Origin: Firmicutes bacterium HGW-Firmicutes-3
GTDB taxonomy: Bacteria > Bacillota > Clostridia > Lachnospirales > Vallitaleaceae
Length of the DNA stretch: 47,160 nt
NCBI GenBank assembly: GCA_002841435.1
Contig: PGZS01000003.1
Coordinates: 1-47,160 of the forward strand
Reading direction: 5' to 3'
Shown here: one piece after another, positions 7,831 to 17,339 of the stretch
Layout of the letters: each line of letters opens with the position of its first letter
Position numbering within the stretch: the stretch's first letter is position 1
Notes under the pieces: generated by a model
Seen by the model: only the letters and a program-made list of their open reading frames with translations
Database searches by the model: none
Told to the model about the DNA's origin: nothing
Position numbers and translations under genes: made by a program

Positions 7831-10139
7831 AATGTGTAAATCATAATACCGGATCTATTGACGGAAAAGGTCTCATGTTAGGGCGTCCTGCATATACCAA
7901 TGATTTGGCTGATCCTAACGCTTTAACGGTCAAAGTGTTAAGAAGTCCTCATCCTCACGCAAAAATTCTAAATATTGACATCAAAAAAGCACAGTCCCTT
8001 GAAGGAGTAGAATGCGTTTTAACCTATAAGGACTTTAAAAGAATTCCGGTTACACGTGCCGGACAAGGATATCCTGAGCCTTCACCCCATGATAAGTTTG
8101 TACTTGATTCTGTCGTTAGGTATGTGGGGGATGACGTGGCTGTTGTTGCAGCGGAAACAGAAGCCATAGCCAGTAAAGCCCTTGAGTTGATACAGGTTGA
8201 CTATGAGATCCTTGAACCTGTTCTGGATTTTGAAAAGGCCTATGAAAATGAAAGTATCATACATCCTGAGCCGGAAATACACGAAATGTTTCCCATTGGA
8301 TTTGAGCCTCATAAGAATGTGGCAGCGGCTTACCACATGGAAATAGGCTCTGTTGAAGCGGTTATGGGTAAGTGTGATGTAACCATTTCAACAACGCATT
8401 ATACCCAAGCCCAAGCCCATGTTATGATGGAACCGCATACAGCTAATGCAAGGTTAGATTTCCAAGATCGCTTGGTAATCTACTCATCAACGCAAACACC
8501 TTTTCATGCCAGAAGGATTGTTTCCCAAGCCCTTGAAATACCTATGAGTAGAATAAGAGTCATTAAACCCAGAATCGGGGGCGGTTTTGGTGGTAAGCAA
8601 TGCCTACATGGAGAATTCTTTGTTGCAGCGGTAACCATGAAAACTAAGAAGCCCTGCAAACTTGTATATACGAGAAAAGAAGTCTTTGAGTCCAGTTATT
8701 CAAGACATCCAATGCGTATAGATGTCACCTTAGGTGCAACAAAAGAGGGACAACTAAAGGCCCTTGATGTAAAAGTGTTATCCGATACAGGTGCTTATGG
8801 CGAGCATGCACTCACTGTATTTATGGTAGCAGGCGCAAAGACATTGCCATTATATAATAAAGTTGAAGCTGTTCGCTTTGGCGGTAGGGTCGTCTACACC
8901 AATCATACACCTGGAGGTGCATTTAGAGGCTATGGTGCCATACAAGGCAACTTTGCAGTGGAGTCTGCGGTTGACCAGCTATGCGAACAACTAGGCATGA
9001 ATCCTATTGAGTTCAGGAAAAAGAACATGATTGCCGAGGGCGAAACTTCACCGGTATTTGCAAAAATGGGTGAAGGTACAGAAGGAACAGCTATGAATAT
9101 GGATAGCTGCAAACTGGATTATTGTGTCGATCGAGGCATGGAACTCATTGGTTGGAAAGATAAATATCCAAGAAAAGCAATCTCTAAAACAAAAGTAAGA
9201 AGTGTAGGCATGTGTCTTGCTATGCAAGGTTCCGGCATACCTTATATTGATATGGGTTCGGCCATCATCAAGCTCAATGATACAGGTTTTTATAACCTGA
9301 TGGTAGGCGCTACAGATATTGGACAGGGTAGTGATACAATCTTGGCACAGATAGCAGCTGAGAGCCTAAAAACAACCATTGATAAAATCATTGTTTACTC
9401 CTCGGATTCAGACTTAACACCTTTTGATACCGGTGCTTATGCTTCTAGCACAACCTATGTATCCGGAAATGCAGTTAAAAAAGCTGCAGATAAGATGCTT
9501 GAAATGATTATTGAAGAAGGCGCAAAAGCTCTAAGTGTTAGACCTGAAGACATCAATTTTGATGGTGAAATCCTAAATGTTAAAGATACCGAGGCTTCCA
9601 TGACATTGGAATCATTGTCGAATCGACTTTTTTATAACGAAGACCAAAAACAATTGGTAGCTACTCATTCTTATGTAGGCACTAAATCACCACCACCATT
9701 TATGGCTGGCTTTGCCGAAGTTGAGGTGGACCTTGAAACAGGAGAATTCAAAGTATTGGATTATGTAGCTGTTGTAGATTGTGGCACTACCATCAACCCA
9801 AGCTTAGCGAAAGTCCAAGTGGAAGGTGGTATTCTTCAAGGTTTAGGTATGGCAATGTTTGAAGAGGTTATTTACAATAAAAACGGTAGCCTCATTACCA
9901 ATAATTTAATGAATTATCGCATACCAACCCGTAAGGAAGTCACGAACATACACGTGGAATTTGCAGATAGCTATGAAGCTTCCGGCCCCTATGGTGCCAA
10001 ATCAGTTGGTGAGATTGGTATTGATACACCACCTGCTGTCATTGCCAATGCCATATACAATGCGATTGGTGTTAGAATTAATAGCCTCCCTATTACATCT
10101 GAAAAGGTATGGGCGGCAATACATAATAAGGAAATATAA
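7827..10139 (+). CDS. Molybdenum hydroxylase 1, molybdopterin subunit
   Basis: This 770-residue catalytic subunit binds the molybdopterin cofactor. It shows the glycine-rich GGGFGGKQ cofactor motif near residue 252, the GGAFRGYGAIQ substrate-channel segment near residue 362, GATDIGQGSDT, and the catalytic glutamate in KSVGEIG near the C-terminus. In the FRGYGAIQ segment, xanthine dehydrogenases usually have FRGFGxPQ, so the substrate may not be xanthine itself. By neighbourhood it should hydroxylate a purine or a purine-derived heterocycle. In clostridia that ferment purines such enzymes often carry labile selenium, but the sequence cannot show that. Confidence 0.88.
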   Translation: MKCVNHNTGSIDGKGLMLGRPAYTNDLADPNALTVKVLRSPHPHAKILNIDIKKAQSLEGVECVLTYKDFKRIPVTRAGQGYPEPSPHDKFVLDSVVRYVGDDVAVVAAETEAIASKALELIQVDYEILEPVLDFEKAYENESIIHPEPEIHEMFPIGFEPHKNVAAAYHMEIGSVEAVMGKCDVTISTTHYTQAQAHVMMEPHTANARLDFQDRLVIYSSTQTPFHARRIVSQALEIPMSRIRVIKPRIGGGFGGKQCLHGEFFVAAVTMKTKKPCKLVYTRKEVFESSYSRHPMRIDVTLGATKEGQLKALDVKVLSDTGAYGEHALTVFMVAGAKTLPLYNKVEAVRFGGRVVYTNHTPGGAFRGYGAIQGNFAVESAVDQLCEQLGMNPIEFRKKNMIAEGETSPVFAKMGEGTEGTAMNMDSCKLDYCVDRGMELIGWKDKYPRKAISKTKVRSVGMCLAMQGSGIPYIDMGSAIIKLNDTGFYNLMVGATDIGQGSDTILAQIAAESLKTTIDKIIVYSSDSDLTPFDTGAYASSTTYVSGNAVKKAADKMLEMIIEEGAKALSVRPEDINFDGEILNVKDTEASMTLESLSNRLFYNEDQKQLVATHSYVGTKSPPPFMAGFAEVEVDLETGEFKVLDYVAVVDCGTTINPSLAKVQVEGGILQGLGMAMFEEVIYNKNGSLITNNLMNYRIPTRKEVTNIHVEFADSYEASGPYGAKSVGEIGIDTPPAVIANAIYNAIGVRINSLPITSEKVWAAIHNKEI

Positions 10140-10181
10140 CAGTATATATAAAGTATGGCATGAAGGAAGGATAAACAAATC

Positions 10182-11009
10182 ATGGACATATATGATGAAA
10201 TCATAAAAATGAAGCAAGCCAATGAACCTTGTATGACGGTGACGGTTGTTGAAAAAATAGGTGACGGTCCGGTAGAACTGGGTAAAAAAATGTTGGTCGG
10301 TGGTACCGGCAAGCTGATAGGTACCGTCGGTGGCGGTGCTCTTGAACATCGTGCTATAGAAACGTGTAAGGACTTAATAAAGGTGCGAAAAAGTCATTTG
10401 GAAAAATATCTTTTAAAAGAAGGTGAGATTGTCGGTCAAGCCACCACATTGCCTATGACCTGTGGCGGTGTTGTCACACTTTTTTACGAGTACATTGGAA
10501 ATGGTGCCCATATCTACCTTTTTGGTGCAGGACATGTAAGTCAAGCGCTTTGTAATGTTCTAAAGACCATGAATTTTTATGTGACCGTCATTGATAATCG
10601 GAAAGAAGTTGTCGATCAGTTTGTCGGCGGTGACGAGGTGTACCATTATGATTTTGTAGATTTTATTGAAATGCAAGGCATAACAAAAGACGCTTATGTG
10701 GTGGTGTGTACACCTTCTCATAAGTTTGACTATGATGTCATGCATAAAATTATTGAAAAAAAATTGGAATTAAAGTATGTAGGTATGCTTTGTTCAAAGA
10801 ACAAATTAAAGGACTATTTAGTAAAGACCCATGAAAAATATGGTCAAACCCTTGACTTAACCAACCACTATGCACCTATTGGTATTGATACTGGTGGTGG
10901 ATCACCGGCAGAGATAGCAATATCTATAAGTGCAGAAATATTGGCCGTATACTACAACAAAACGGGCAATAAACATATGCGAGATGCCTATTTGAATATA
11001 AAAAAATAG
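10182..11009 (+). CDS. XdhC-family molybdenum hydroxylase maturation factor
   Basis: This is a 275-residue XdhC/CoxI-type protein. The family binds molybdopterin and inserts the sulfurated cofactor into the hydroxylase. The N-terminal XdhC domain has GTVGGGALEHRAIE (near residue 48) and MTCGGVVTLFYE. The C-terminal Rossmann-like domain begins with YLFGAGHVSQAL (near residue 111), and DTGGGSPAEIA lies near the end. GGAAGGA-like sequence precedes the ATG. It sits directly after hydroxylase 1 and probably serves both hydroxylases of the operon. Confidence 0.87.
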   Translation: MDIYDEIIKMKQANEPCMTVTVVEKIGDGPVELGKKMLVGGTGKLIGTVGGGALEHRAIETCKDLIKVRKSHLEKYLLKEGEIVGQATTLPMTCGGVVTLFYEYIGNGAHIYLFGAGHVSQALCNVLKTMNFYVTVIDNRKEVVDQFVGGDEVYHYDFVDFIEMQGITKDAYVVVCTPSHKFDYDVMHKIIEKKLELKYVGMLCSKNKLKDYLVKTHEKYGQTLDLTNHYAPIGIDTGGGSPAEIAISISAEILAVYYNKTGNKHMRDAYLNIKK

Positions 11010-11027
11010 GTAAAGAAGGAGAAAAAT

Positions 11028-12338
11028 ATGTATGATTTGGCAATATTAAACGGACAACTTTATATAGAGGGTAGTCTGAAAAAGCAACATCTCTATATCA
11101 ATGGGGATCATATTGTTGCCATAAGTGATGAGGTGCATCAAGCTAGAGAAGTTTATGATGCTACCGATAGGTGGGTCATGCCGGGGTTAATTGACCCTCA
11201 TGTTCATTTCGAGTTGGATTGTGGCAAATATACGTCTTCAGATGATTTTTACACAGGATCTATAGCGGCTGCATACGGTGGTATTACGACGGTAATCGAC
11301 TTCCTTGATCCTATATCCAGCGAAAAAGAATTAGAAAAAGCCTTCAATGACCGAAATCAACTTGCCGGTAAGTCCATGATTGATTATAGGTTTCATGTTA
11401 CTGTGAAAGATCCTGTGAATGAAGTCTCATCCATAGTAGAGACCATGAAAACATTAGGGCTAAACAGCATCAAATTGTTCACAACTTATTCAGACTCCGG
11501 AAGACGTACATATGACGGAGAAATCATTGAGCTTTTAAAGCTTTCCGGTGAGGAAGGTTTTATCGTTTTAGCCCATATAGAAAAAGATGAAAGCATTACC
11601 ATGGAGCCAAGTTATACAGCAGAAGATTTACCTATTAGTAGGCCGGAGATGGCTGAAACAGAGGAAGCCTTAAAATTGGCGACCTTTGCAAAAGAAACGG
11701 GTGGCCACTTATATATGGTTCATGTAAGCAGCGGTAATACATTAGAAGCATTGGTAAAAGAGTTTTCTGAGATACTTGGGGAAAATCTTTATCTTGAAAG
11801 CTGTCCTCACTATTTTGAATTTAATGAAGAGCGGTTTGAAGGTAAACAAGGGCATCTTTATACGATGGCACCACCACTGCGAAGTGAAGTCTCCAGAGAA
11901 AAGCTTATAAATGGTTTTGATCAGTTACACACAATTGCGACTGATCACTGTCCGTTTACAGCCCAACAAAAAAAACAAAAACATCTTTTGGGGATGCCTC
12001 TTGGTATCGGTGGAGTTGAACATAGCTTTAGTTTGATGGCGACCAGATACGGCATAAAAGCTATTGATAAAATGAGTACCATGCCGGCTAAAATATTCGG
12101 GTTGTATCCTAAAAAAGGATGTCTTGAGGTGGGTACGGATGCTGATATAGCCATCTATAACCCTCATATGACCCATAAGATTGATACGGATCATTCAAAA
12201 GCCGGTTATACCGTTTTTAAGGGCATAGAAGTTAATGGTCAGATTGAAAGCACTTTATGTAAGGGACAGTTTATCATTAAAAATAACACCTTGGTCATCG
12301 GAAGTGTAGGCCACTTTAACCACCTAGGTAAGAAATAG
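11028..12338 (+). CDS. Dihydropyrimidinase/hydantoinase-like amidohydrolase
   Basis: This 436-residue cyclic amidohydrolase is expected to open a hydantoin- or dihydropyrimidine-like ring by hydrolysing a cyclic amide. Metal ligands His58 and His60 lie in DPHVHFE. Lys149 in SIKLFTTY is the likely carboxylated bridging lysine. Further ligands are in LAHIEKDE and MVHVSSG, and the catalytic Asp is in ATDHCPFT. It resembles YgeZ/HyuA of the E. coli purine cluster in sequence type and context, so a uric-acid-derived ring intermediate is the likely substrate. GGAG lies before the ATG. Classical pyrimidine degradation is less likely given the neighbours. Confidence 0.85.
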   Translation: MYDLAILNGQLYIEGSLKKQHLYINGDHIVAISDEVHQAREVYDATDRWVMPGLIDPHVHFELDCGKYTSSDDFYTGSIAAAYGGITTVIDFLDPISSEKELEKAFNDRNQLAGKSMIDYRFHVTVKDPVNEVSSIVETMKTLGLNSIKLFTTYSDSGRRTYDGEIIELLKLSGEEGFIVLAHIEKDESITMEPSYTAEDLPISRPEMAETEEALKLATFAKETGGHLYMVHVSSGNTLEALVKEFSEILGENLYLESCPHYFEFNEERFEGKQGHLYTMAPPLRSEVSREKLINGFDQLHTIATDHCPFTAQQKKQKHLLGMPLGIGGVEHSFSLMATRYGIKAIDKMSTMPAKIFGLYPKKGCLEVGTDADIAIYNPHMTHKIDTDHSKAGYTVFKGIEVNGQIESTLCKGQFIIKNNTLVIGSVGHFNHLGKK

Positions 12339-12350
12339 AGGAGAATAATC

Positions 12351-13646
12351 ATGGTTGCACTGACTCATGTCAATTATTATGATTTTAACTCATATGAGAA
12401 GGACCAATATATTATTTTTGATGACAAGATAATTGAGGTTGGGCCCATGGCGAACTTTATGAACCAGGACTATGAAGTCATAGAGGGTATGGACCAATTG
12501 GTTATGCCGGGTTTGATTAATGGTCATCATCATATCTATTCTACTTTTGCAAGAGGCTTGGCATTGCCTTTTGACCCTGAGAATTTTCAAGAAATATTGG
12601 ACCAATTGTGGTGGAAGTTAGATGGCGCCCAAGACCTGGATAATGTTTATTATTCCGGTATTGTAAGTGGTATTGAGGGCGTCAAAAACGGTATTACCAC
12701 CATTATTGATCATCATGCCAGTGGTTTAGATATAATAGGCGCATTGGAAACCTTGAAAAAAGCCATATGTGATGAAATTGGTCAAAGGGGTATTTTCTGT
12801 TTTGAAAGCAGTGATCGATTTGATATTGATGCCTGTATTGAAGAAAATATAAGCTTTGCTAAAAAATATCAGTCAACCAAAACGGCAGGTCTATTTGGTC
12901 TTCATGCAGCTATGTCCTTATCAGAGGCGAGTCTTATAAAGATATCAAAAGTTATAGAAGATATGCCAATCCATATTCATGTAGCTGAAAGTCATATGGA
13001 CGAAGACTTAAGTTTGGAGCGATATGGAGAACGGATTATCCATAGACTGGATCGGCACCAACTCTTAAACAAAAACAGTCTTTTGGTCCATTGTCTTTAT
13101 ATTGATGAAGCGGAAGCAGATATTATTGGTAAACGCAAATGTACAGTAGCCCTTAATGTCACTTCAAATATGAACAATGGTGTAGGGCTACCGGATCACA
13201 ATCTACTTAAAAGAGCAGGTATACCGGTCATTATCGGTAATGACGGTATTGGAAGTGGCATAACGCCGGAATGGCTTAACTTGAATTTTGCTATGCATCA
13301 CCGGGATTTGACACCGGTTCAATTTGGTCTAGGTCAAGTTCTTGAAATGGTCAATCAAACCTATGTTTATGCATCAAGCATTCTAGGCTGTAAGCTTGGG
13401 CGGATTCAGACAGGTTATGAAGCCGATTTGTTGATGATACCATATATACCACCAACACCTATGAATAAGGATAATGCCTTTGGTCATGTATGTTTTGGTT
13501 TGGCAAATAGCTTTAGACCAAGCCATGTTTGGTGTGGAGGAAAGAAGATCTTGGATCATTATAAGGTTGATGATGATCTTATGGATACTTATAGAGAAGC
13601 ATCAAAATCAGCTGGGCAATTGTGGAATAGAATTCAAAAGGCCTAA
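12351..13646 (+). CDS. ssnA: SsnA-type aminohydrolase
   Basis: This is a 431-residue amidohydrolase-superfamily protein of the SsnA kind, recurrently found with selenium-dependent molybdenum hydroxylases. The metal site is His59 and His61 in NGHHHIYSTFARG. Later ligands are in LFGLHAAMS, HIHVAESH and IGNDGIGSG. The superfamily relatives are guanine deaminase and chlorohydrolases. The proposed role is deamination or ring hydrolysis in purine breakdown, which is inferred from context. It starts 12 bases after the hydantoinase stop, with GAGGAG upstream. Confidence 0.85.
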   Translation: MVALTHVNYYDFNSYEKDQYIIFDDKIIEVGPMANFMNQDYEVIEGMDQLVMPGLINGHHHIYSTFARGLALPFDPENFQEILDQLWWKLDGAQDLDNVYYSGIVSGIEGVKNGITTIIDHHASGLDIIGALETLKKAICDEIGQRGIFCFESSDRFDIDACIEENISFAKKYQSTKTAGLFGLHAAMSLSEASLIKISKVIEDMPIHIHVAESHMDEDLSLERYGERIIHRLDRHQLLNKNSLLVHCLYIDEAEADIIGKRKCTVALNVTSNMNNGVGLPDHNLLKRAGIPVIIGNDGIGSGITPEWLNLNFAMHHRDLTPVQFGLGQVLEMVNQTYVYASSILGCKLGRIQTGYEADLLMIPYIPPTPMNKDNAFGHVCFGLANSFRPSHVWCGGKKILDHYKVDDDLMDTYREASKSAGQLWNRIQKA

Positions 13647-13680
13647 TGATAAGGCATAAAATTAAAAGGGGGTAAATACT

Positions 13681-14760
13681 ATGAAATTGGATATAAGTTT
13701 TGATGGCTTAACGTTAAAAAACCCGTTAATGCCGGCATCAGGCCCTTTGGTAGGGGATCTTGAGAAATTGAACTTCATACGTGATGAAGGTGTAGGTGCT
13801 GTTGTTACCAAAACCATTTCATCAAAAGCGGCCATAGTCCCAAGACCTTGTATTTATGGTGATCGGTATTTTGTTATGAATTCTGAACTTTGGTCAGAAC
13901 ATAGCAAAGAAGTGTGGCTTGAAGACATATTACCGAATTATCGTAAAGAAGGGGCACCTTTGATTATTTCTGTAGGGTATACCAAAGAGGACATGGTACT
14001 CTTGATACCCTTACTGGACCCTTTCGCAGATGCATTTGAGATATCTACCCATTATGTAGGCAAGGACTTATCGGTGATTAGGGAAACTGTACGCACTATA
14101 AGAGCCCATACGACAAAACCTATCTACATGAAAGTCAGCCCACACATGGATGATCCGGTCGCTTTTGCCAAAGCAGTTAGAGAAGCCGGTGCCAGTGGTA
14201 TCGCGGCTATCAATTCCCTTGGCCCTACGATGAAAATTGATTTAAACACAAGAAAAATCATTTATGGTGGTGAAAGTGGTTTTGTTTGGACGTCCGGTCC
14301 AGCCATTAAGAACCTGGCTTTGGCAACAGTCTATAAAATCAAACAAGCCATGCCGGATTTTACCGTTATTGGTGTTGGCGGCGTTTCCAGTGCCGATGAT
14401 GTCATAGAATTCTTATTAGCAGGTGCCAATGGTGTTCAGATGCTATCAGCAGCACTTTTAAAGGGCAAGGATTTATACAGTAAGATTATAAAAGACCTAC
14501 CGGGAGCACTCGAAAAATATGGTTTTACATCTATTGAAGAAGTTACGGTGGCAGGACTTGGTAAAACACTAAGCTATGAACCGGTTGTACCAGAGGTAGA
14601 TACGCAACGCTGTACTCAATGTATGCTATGTGTGAAGATTTGTCCATATTTTGCCATCCGTTTTGAGACCCAGATTCTATTTGATCAGGATAAATGTTTC
14701 GGTTGTCATTTATGTGTCAGTAAATGCCCGGTAAAAGCCATATATGTAGAAGACAAGTAA
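13681..14760 (+). CDS. PreA-like flavin/Fe-S reductase (DHODH fold plus ferredoxin domain)
   Basis: The protein has 359 residues. Residues 1-300 form a dihydroorotate-dehydrogenase-type FMN barrel (NPLMPASGP near the start, FEISTHYVG, MKVSPHMDD, VIGVGGVSS). The C-terminus adds two [4Fe-4S] clusters: Cys311, 314, 317, 321 and Cys339, 342, 345, 349. This layout matches PreA, the NADH-dependent dihydropyrimidine dehydrogenase subunit, and could reduce a C=C or C=N bond in a purine-derived ring. Its PreT partner (the FAD/NAD(P)H subunit) is not encoded in the window, so the electron donor may be ferredoxin. GGGGG lies about 9 bases before the ATG. Confidence 0.82.
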   Translation: MKLDISFDGLTLKNPLMPASGPLVGDLEKLNFIRDEGVGAVVTKTISSKAAIVPRPCIYGDRYFVMNSELWSEHSKEVWLEDILPNYRKEGAPLIISVGYTKEDMVLLIPLLDPFADAFEISTHYVGKDLSVIRETVRTIRAHTTKPIYMKVSPHMDDPVAFAKAVREAGASGIAAINSLGPTMKIDLNTRKIIYGGESGFVWTSGPAIKNLALATVYKIKQAMPDFTVIGVGGVSSADDVIEFLLAGANGVQMLSAALLKGKDLYSKIIKDLPGALEKYGFTSIEEVTVAGLGKTLSYEPVVPEVDTQRCTQCMLCVKICPYFAIRFETQILFDQDKCFGCHLCVSKCPVKAIYVEDK

Positions 14761-14779
14761 AAATATTATTGGAGGTGGT

Positions 14780-16873
14780 ATGGTGTTAGACATTAGTAAG
14801 TCCATTAATAAAGTGGACAACTTTGAAAAAATAACAGGTACAGCCAAATATATTGATGATATCAAGCCGGAAGGGTGCCTTTATGCCAAAACGCTAAGAG
14901 CAACCATTTCAAGGGGGCGCATTGCTTCAAGAAAGTACCCGGATATGCCCGAGGGATATGCCATCGTTGATTATCAAGACATTAGTGGTCAAAATATTGT
15001 AAAAATCATTTTTGATGATATGCCTGTTTTTGTTGAAGAGACTGTCAACTATTATGGTGAGCCTATTTTATTGGTGGTGGGTGAGGATAAAGCTACTATT
15101 ATGAGCTTGATGAATCAGGTTAGCATCCAATATGAAACAGAGGAACCGGTTTATGACTATGTAGACAGTAAAATTCATAAAAGTTATATCAAAGGCCAAG
15201 GTGATGCTGTTTTTGATAAGGCTTATAAGATTATTGAACATACATATGAGACAGGCTATCAAGAACATGTTTACATAGAGCCACAAGGTGTCATTGCTTT
15301 GTATGAACCGGATAAGATTGCTCTTATTGGTTCCATTCAATGTCCTTATTATGTTAAGAATGCACTTGTGAATGTATTGGGTTGTAAAGAAGACGAGGTT
15401 AGGGTAGAACAAGCCACAACAGGTGGTGCTTTTGGTGGGAAAGAAGAGTTTCCGTCATTAATAGCCTGTCAGGTGGTTGTAGCTGCTAAGAAGATGAAAA
15501 AGCCTATTAAGCTGATTTATGGAAGAGAAGAGGATATGGCCTATACAACCAAGCGACATCCTGCAAAGATTAGAATCGAAGCAGCTATTTCAAAAGACCA
15601 TGAGATTATGGGCTTTAGAACCCATGTTGGTTTAGATGGCGGCGCTTATATTGGCCTATCAGGTGTTGTTCTATTAAGAGCTATGATTGCGGCAACCGGC
15701 GCCTATACCATTGATAACCTATGTGTCACTGGCGATGTTTTTATAACCAATACAGTGCCAACCGGCGCTTTTAGAGGTTTTGGCGCACCACAAATGATTT
15801 TTGCCGTGGAAATGATGATCCATCATATTGCAAAAGAACTAAAAGAAGATGCCTACAAATTAAGAATGAAATATTTAGCAAAAACGGGTGATGTAACATC
15901 TACCAGTGGTCATTTTATTGAACCCATTATCATGGAAAAGATGATTCAAAAAGCTATGATGATGTCCGACTATGAAGTCAAAATAAAAAAATACAGCCAT
16001 GAAAATATTTATAGAGGTATTGGTATGAGTTGGTTTTTACACGGATGTGGGTTTACCGGTAGTGGTGAGCAAGTTCATATCAAAGCCATCGTACGACTCA
16101 AAAAAGATGAAGCTAATAGAGTGCATATATTGGTAGCCAGTACAGATATGGGACAAGGCGTTAAAACGACTTTTAGGAAGCTGGTCGCTCACAAATTGAA
16201 TATACCTATGGAGCACGTTATCTTTGAAAATCCAGATACGGATAAAGTGCCTGATTCTGGTCCTACAGTAGCCTCTCGTACAATGATGATTGTCGGTGGT
16301 TTGTTGGCAAAAGCAGCAGATCAGCTGAAGCATCAATGGAGAGATCAAGAGGAAATAATGATTGAAGAACGGTATAAGCAACCGGAACATATACAGTGGA
16401 ATGATGAAACCTTGCAAGGTGATGCTTACCCGGCATATTCTTGGGGTATTAATGTTGTAGAAGTCGAAGTGGATCCGGTTACCTTCGAAGTAACTCTACG
16501 AGGTGTCTGGTCGGTTTATGATGTGGGTAAAGCCATTGACGAGCAGGTTATTCTTGGGCAAGCGGATGGCGGTTTACTTCAAGGGATTAGCTACGGCATG
16601 CTTGAAGTTATGAAGAACAAAGACGGACGGGTACAACAAAAGACTGTGACGGATTATATTATACCTACAGCCAAGGACACGGTATTTATGGAGACGGAAT
16701 TGATGGACAACCCTTATGCCCTCGGTCCTTATGGTGCAAAGGGCGCGGGTGAGCTCACTTTAATTGGTGGTGCACCTGCTGTTGCACTGGCTATAGAGAA
16801 TGCAATTGGTAAGCATGTAACTAGGATACCTGTGGTACCGGAATACATTATGGAGTTGATAAAAAATGGTTGA
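14780..16873 (+). CDS. Molybdenum hydroxylase 2 (xanthine dehydrogenase-like), molybdopterin subunit
   Basis: This 697-residue molybdopterin-binding subunit shows TTGGAFGGKEE near residue 215, TGAFRGFGAPQ near residue 332, STDMGQGVKT, and the catalytic glutamate in GAKGAGELT near the end. The FRGFGxPQ segment is the one seen in true xanthine dehydrogenases, so this set is the better xanthine-to-urate candidate of the two. It is shorter than hydroxylase 1 by about 70 residues. Two starts are possible, ATG at 14780 (4 bases after GGAGG) or GTG at 14783 (7 bases after). The next gene begins inside its last codons. Confidence 0.88.
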   Translation: MVLDISKSINKVDNFEKITGTAKYIDDIKPEGCLYAKTLRATISRGRIASRKYPDMPEGYAIVDYQDISGQNIVKIIFDDMPVFVEETVNYYGEPILLVVGEDKATIMSLMNQVSIQYETEEPVYDYVDSKIHKSYIKGQGDAVFDKAYKIIEHTYETGYQEHVYIEPQGVIALYEPDKIALIGSIQCPYYVKNALVNVLGCKEDEVRVEQATTGGAFGGKEEFPSLIACQVVVAAKKMKKPIKLIYGREEDMAYTTKRHPAKIRIEAAISKDHEIMGFRTHVGLDGGAYIGLSGVVLLRAMIAATGAYTIDNLCVTGDVFITNTVPTGAFRGFGAPQMIFAVEMMIHHIAKELKEDAYKLRMKYLAKTGDVTSTSGHFIEPIIMEKMIQKAMMMSDYEVKIKKYSHENIYRGIGMSWFLHGCGFTGSGEQVHIKAIVRLKKDEANRVHILVASTDMGQGVKTTFRKLVAHKLNIPMEHVIFENPDTDKVPDSGPTVASRTMMIVGGLLAKAADQLKHQWRDQEEIMIEERYKQPEHIQWNDETLQGDAYPAYSWGINVVEVEVDPVTFEVTLRGVWSVYDVGKAIDEQVILGQADGGLLQGISYGMLEVMKNKDGRVQQKTVTDYIIPTAKDTVFMETELMDNPYALGPYGAKGAGELTLIGGAPAVALAIENAIGKHVTRIPVVPEYIMELIKNG

Positions 16874-17339
16874 AGTAAGATTTGAGTTAAATGGAGAAAC
16901 AATCATAACAAAAGAGGACCCGACAAAAAGACTTTTGGATGTTATAAGAACAAGCTTTGGTTTAACCGGTCCTAAAGAAGGCTGTGGTGAGGGTGAATGT
17001 GGCGGATGTGCTGTTCTAATTGATCATAAAATTATGAATGCCTGTATAACACCCCTTGGCAACGTTCATGGAAAATCTGTTGTGACCATAGAGGCACTTG
17101 CCAAGACTCAAAGAGGACAGACGATTAGGAAGGCATTTGAAACTCATGGTGCTGTTCAATGCGGCATATGTACACCGGGTATGGTTATAGCTACAGAATC
17201 CTTGCTTCATGCCAACCCAAATCCAACTGAGGCAGAGATTAGAGAAGGTTTATCCGGTAACTTATGTCGATGTACAGGTTATAATATGATTGTCAAAGCT
17301 ATTTTATCCTTAGTTGAAAAGGAGGGTTCTTTATGGTAA
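16866..17339 (+). CDS. Molybdenum hydroxylase 2, [2Fe-2S] subunit
   Basis: This 157-residue small subunit carries two [2Fe-2S] clusters. The first is held by Cys40, Cys45, Cys48 and Cys60 (CGEGECGGC pattern), the second by QCGICTPG and NLCRCTGY. It overlaps the molybdopterin gene by 8 bases and the FAD gene by 7 bases. The gene order Mo, Fe-S, FAD is the reverse of that in hydroxylase 1 (FAD, Fe-S, Mo), so the second set did not arise by a simple tandem duplication. Confidence 0.92.
   Translation: MVEVRFELNGETIITKEDPTKRLLDVIRTSFGLTGPKEGCGEGECGGCAVLIDHKIMNACITPLGNVHGKSVVTIEALAKTQRGQTIRKAFETHGAVQCGICTPGMVIATESLLHANPNPTEAEIREGLSGNLCRCTGYNMIVKAILSLVEKEGSLW

Noticed and set aside
15068-16417. Minus-strand frames of 114 and 126 residues
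   Set aside because: They lie wholly opposite the molybdopterin subunit gene, lack ribosome sites and have compositions typical of antisense translation.
7827-16873. Selenocysteine codons in the molybdenum hydroxylases
   Set aside because: No in-frame TGA is needed to explain the large subunits; selenium in this family is a labile cofactor ligand and cannot be read from the sequence.
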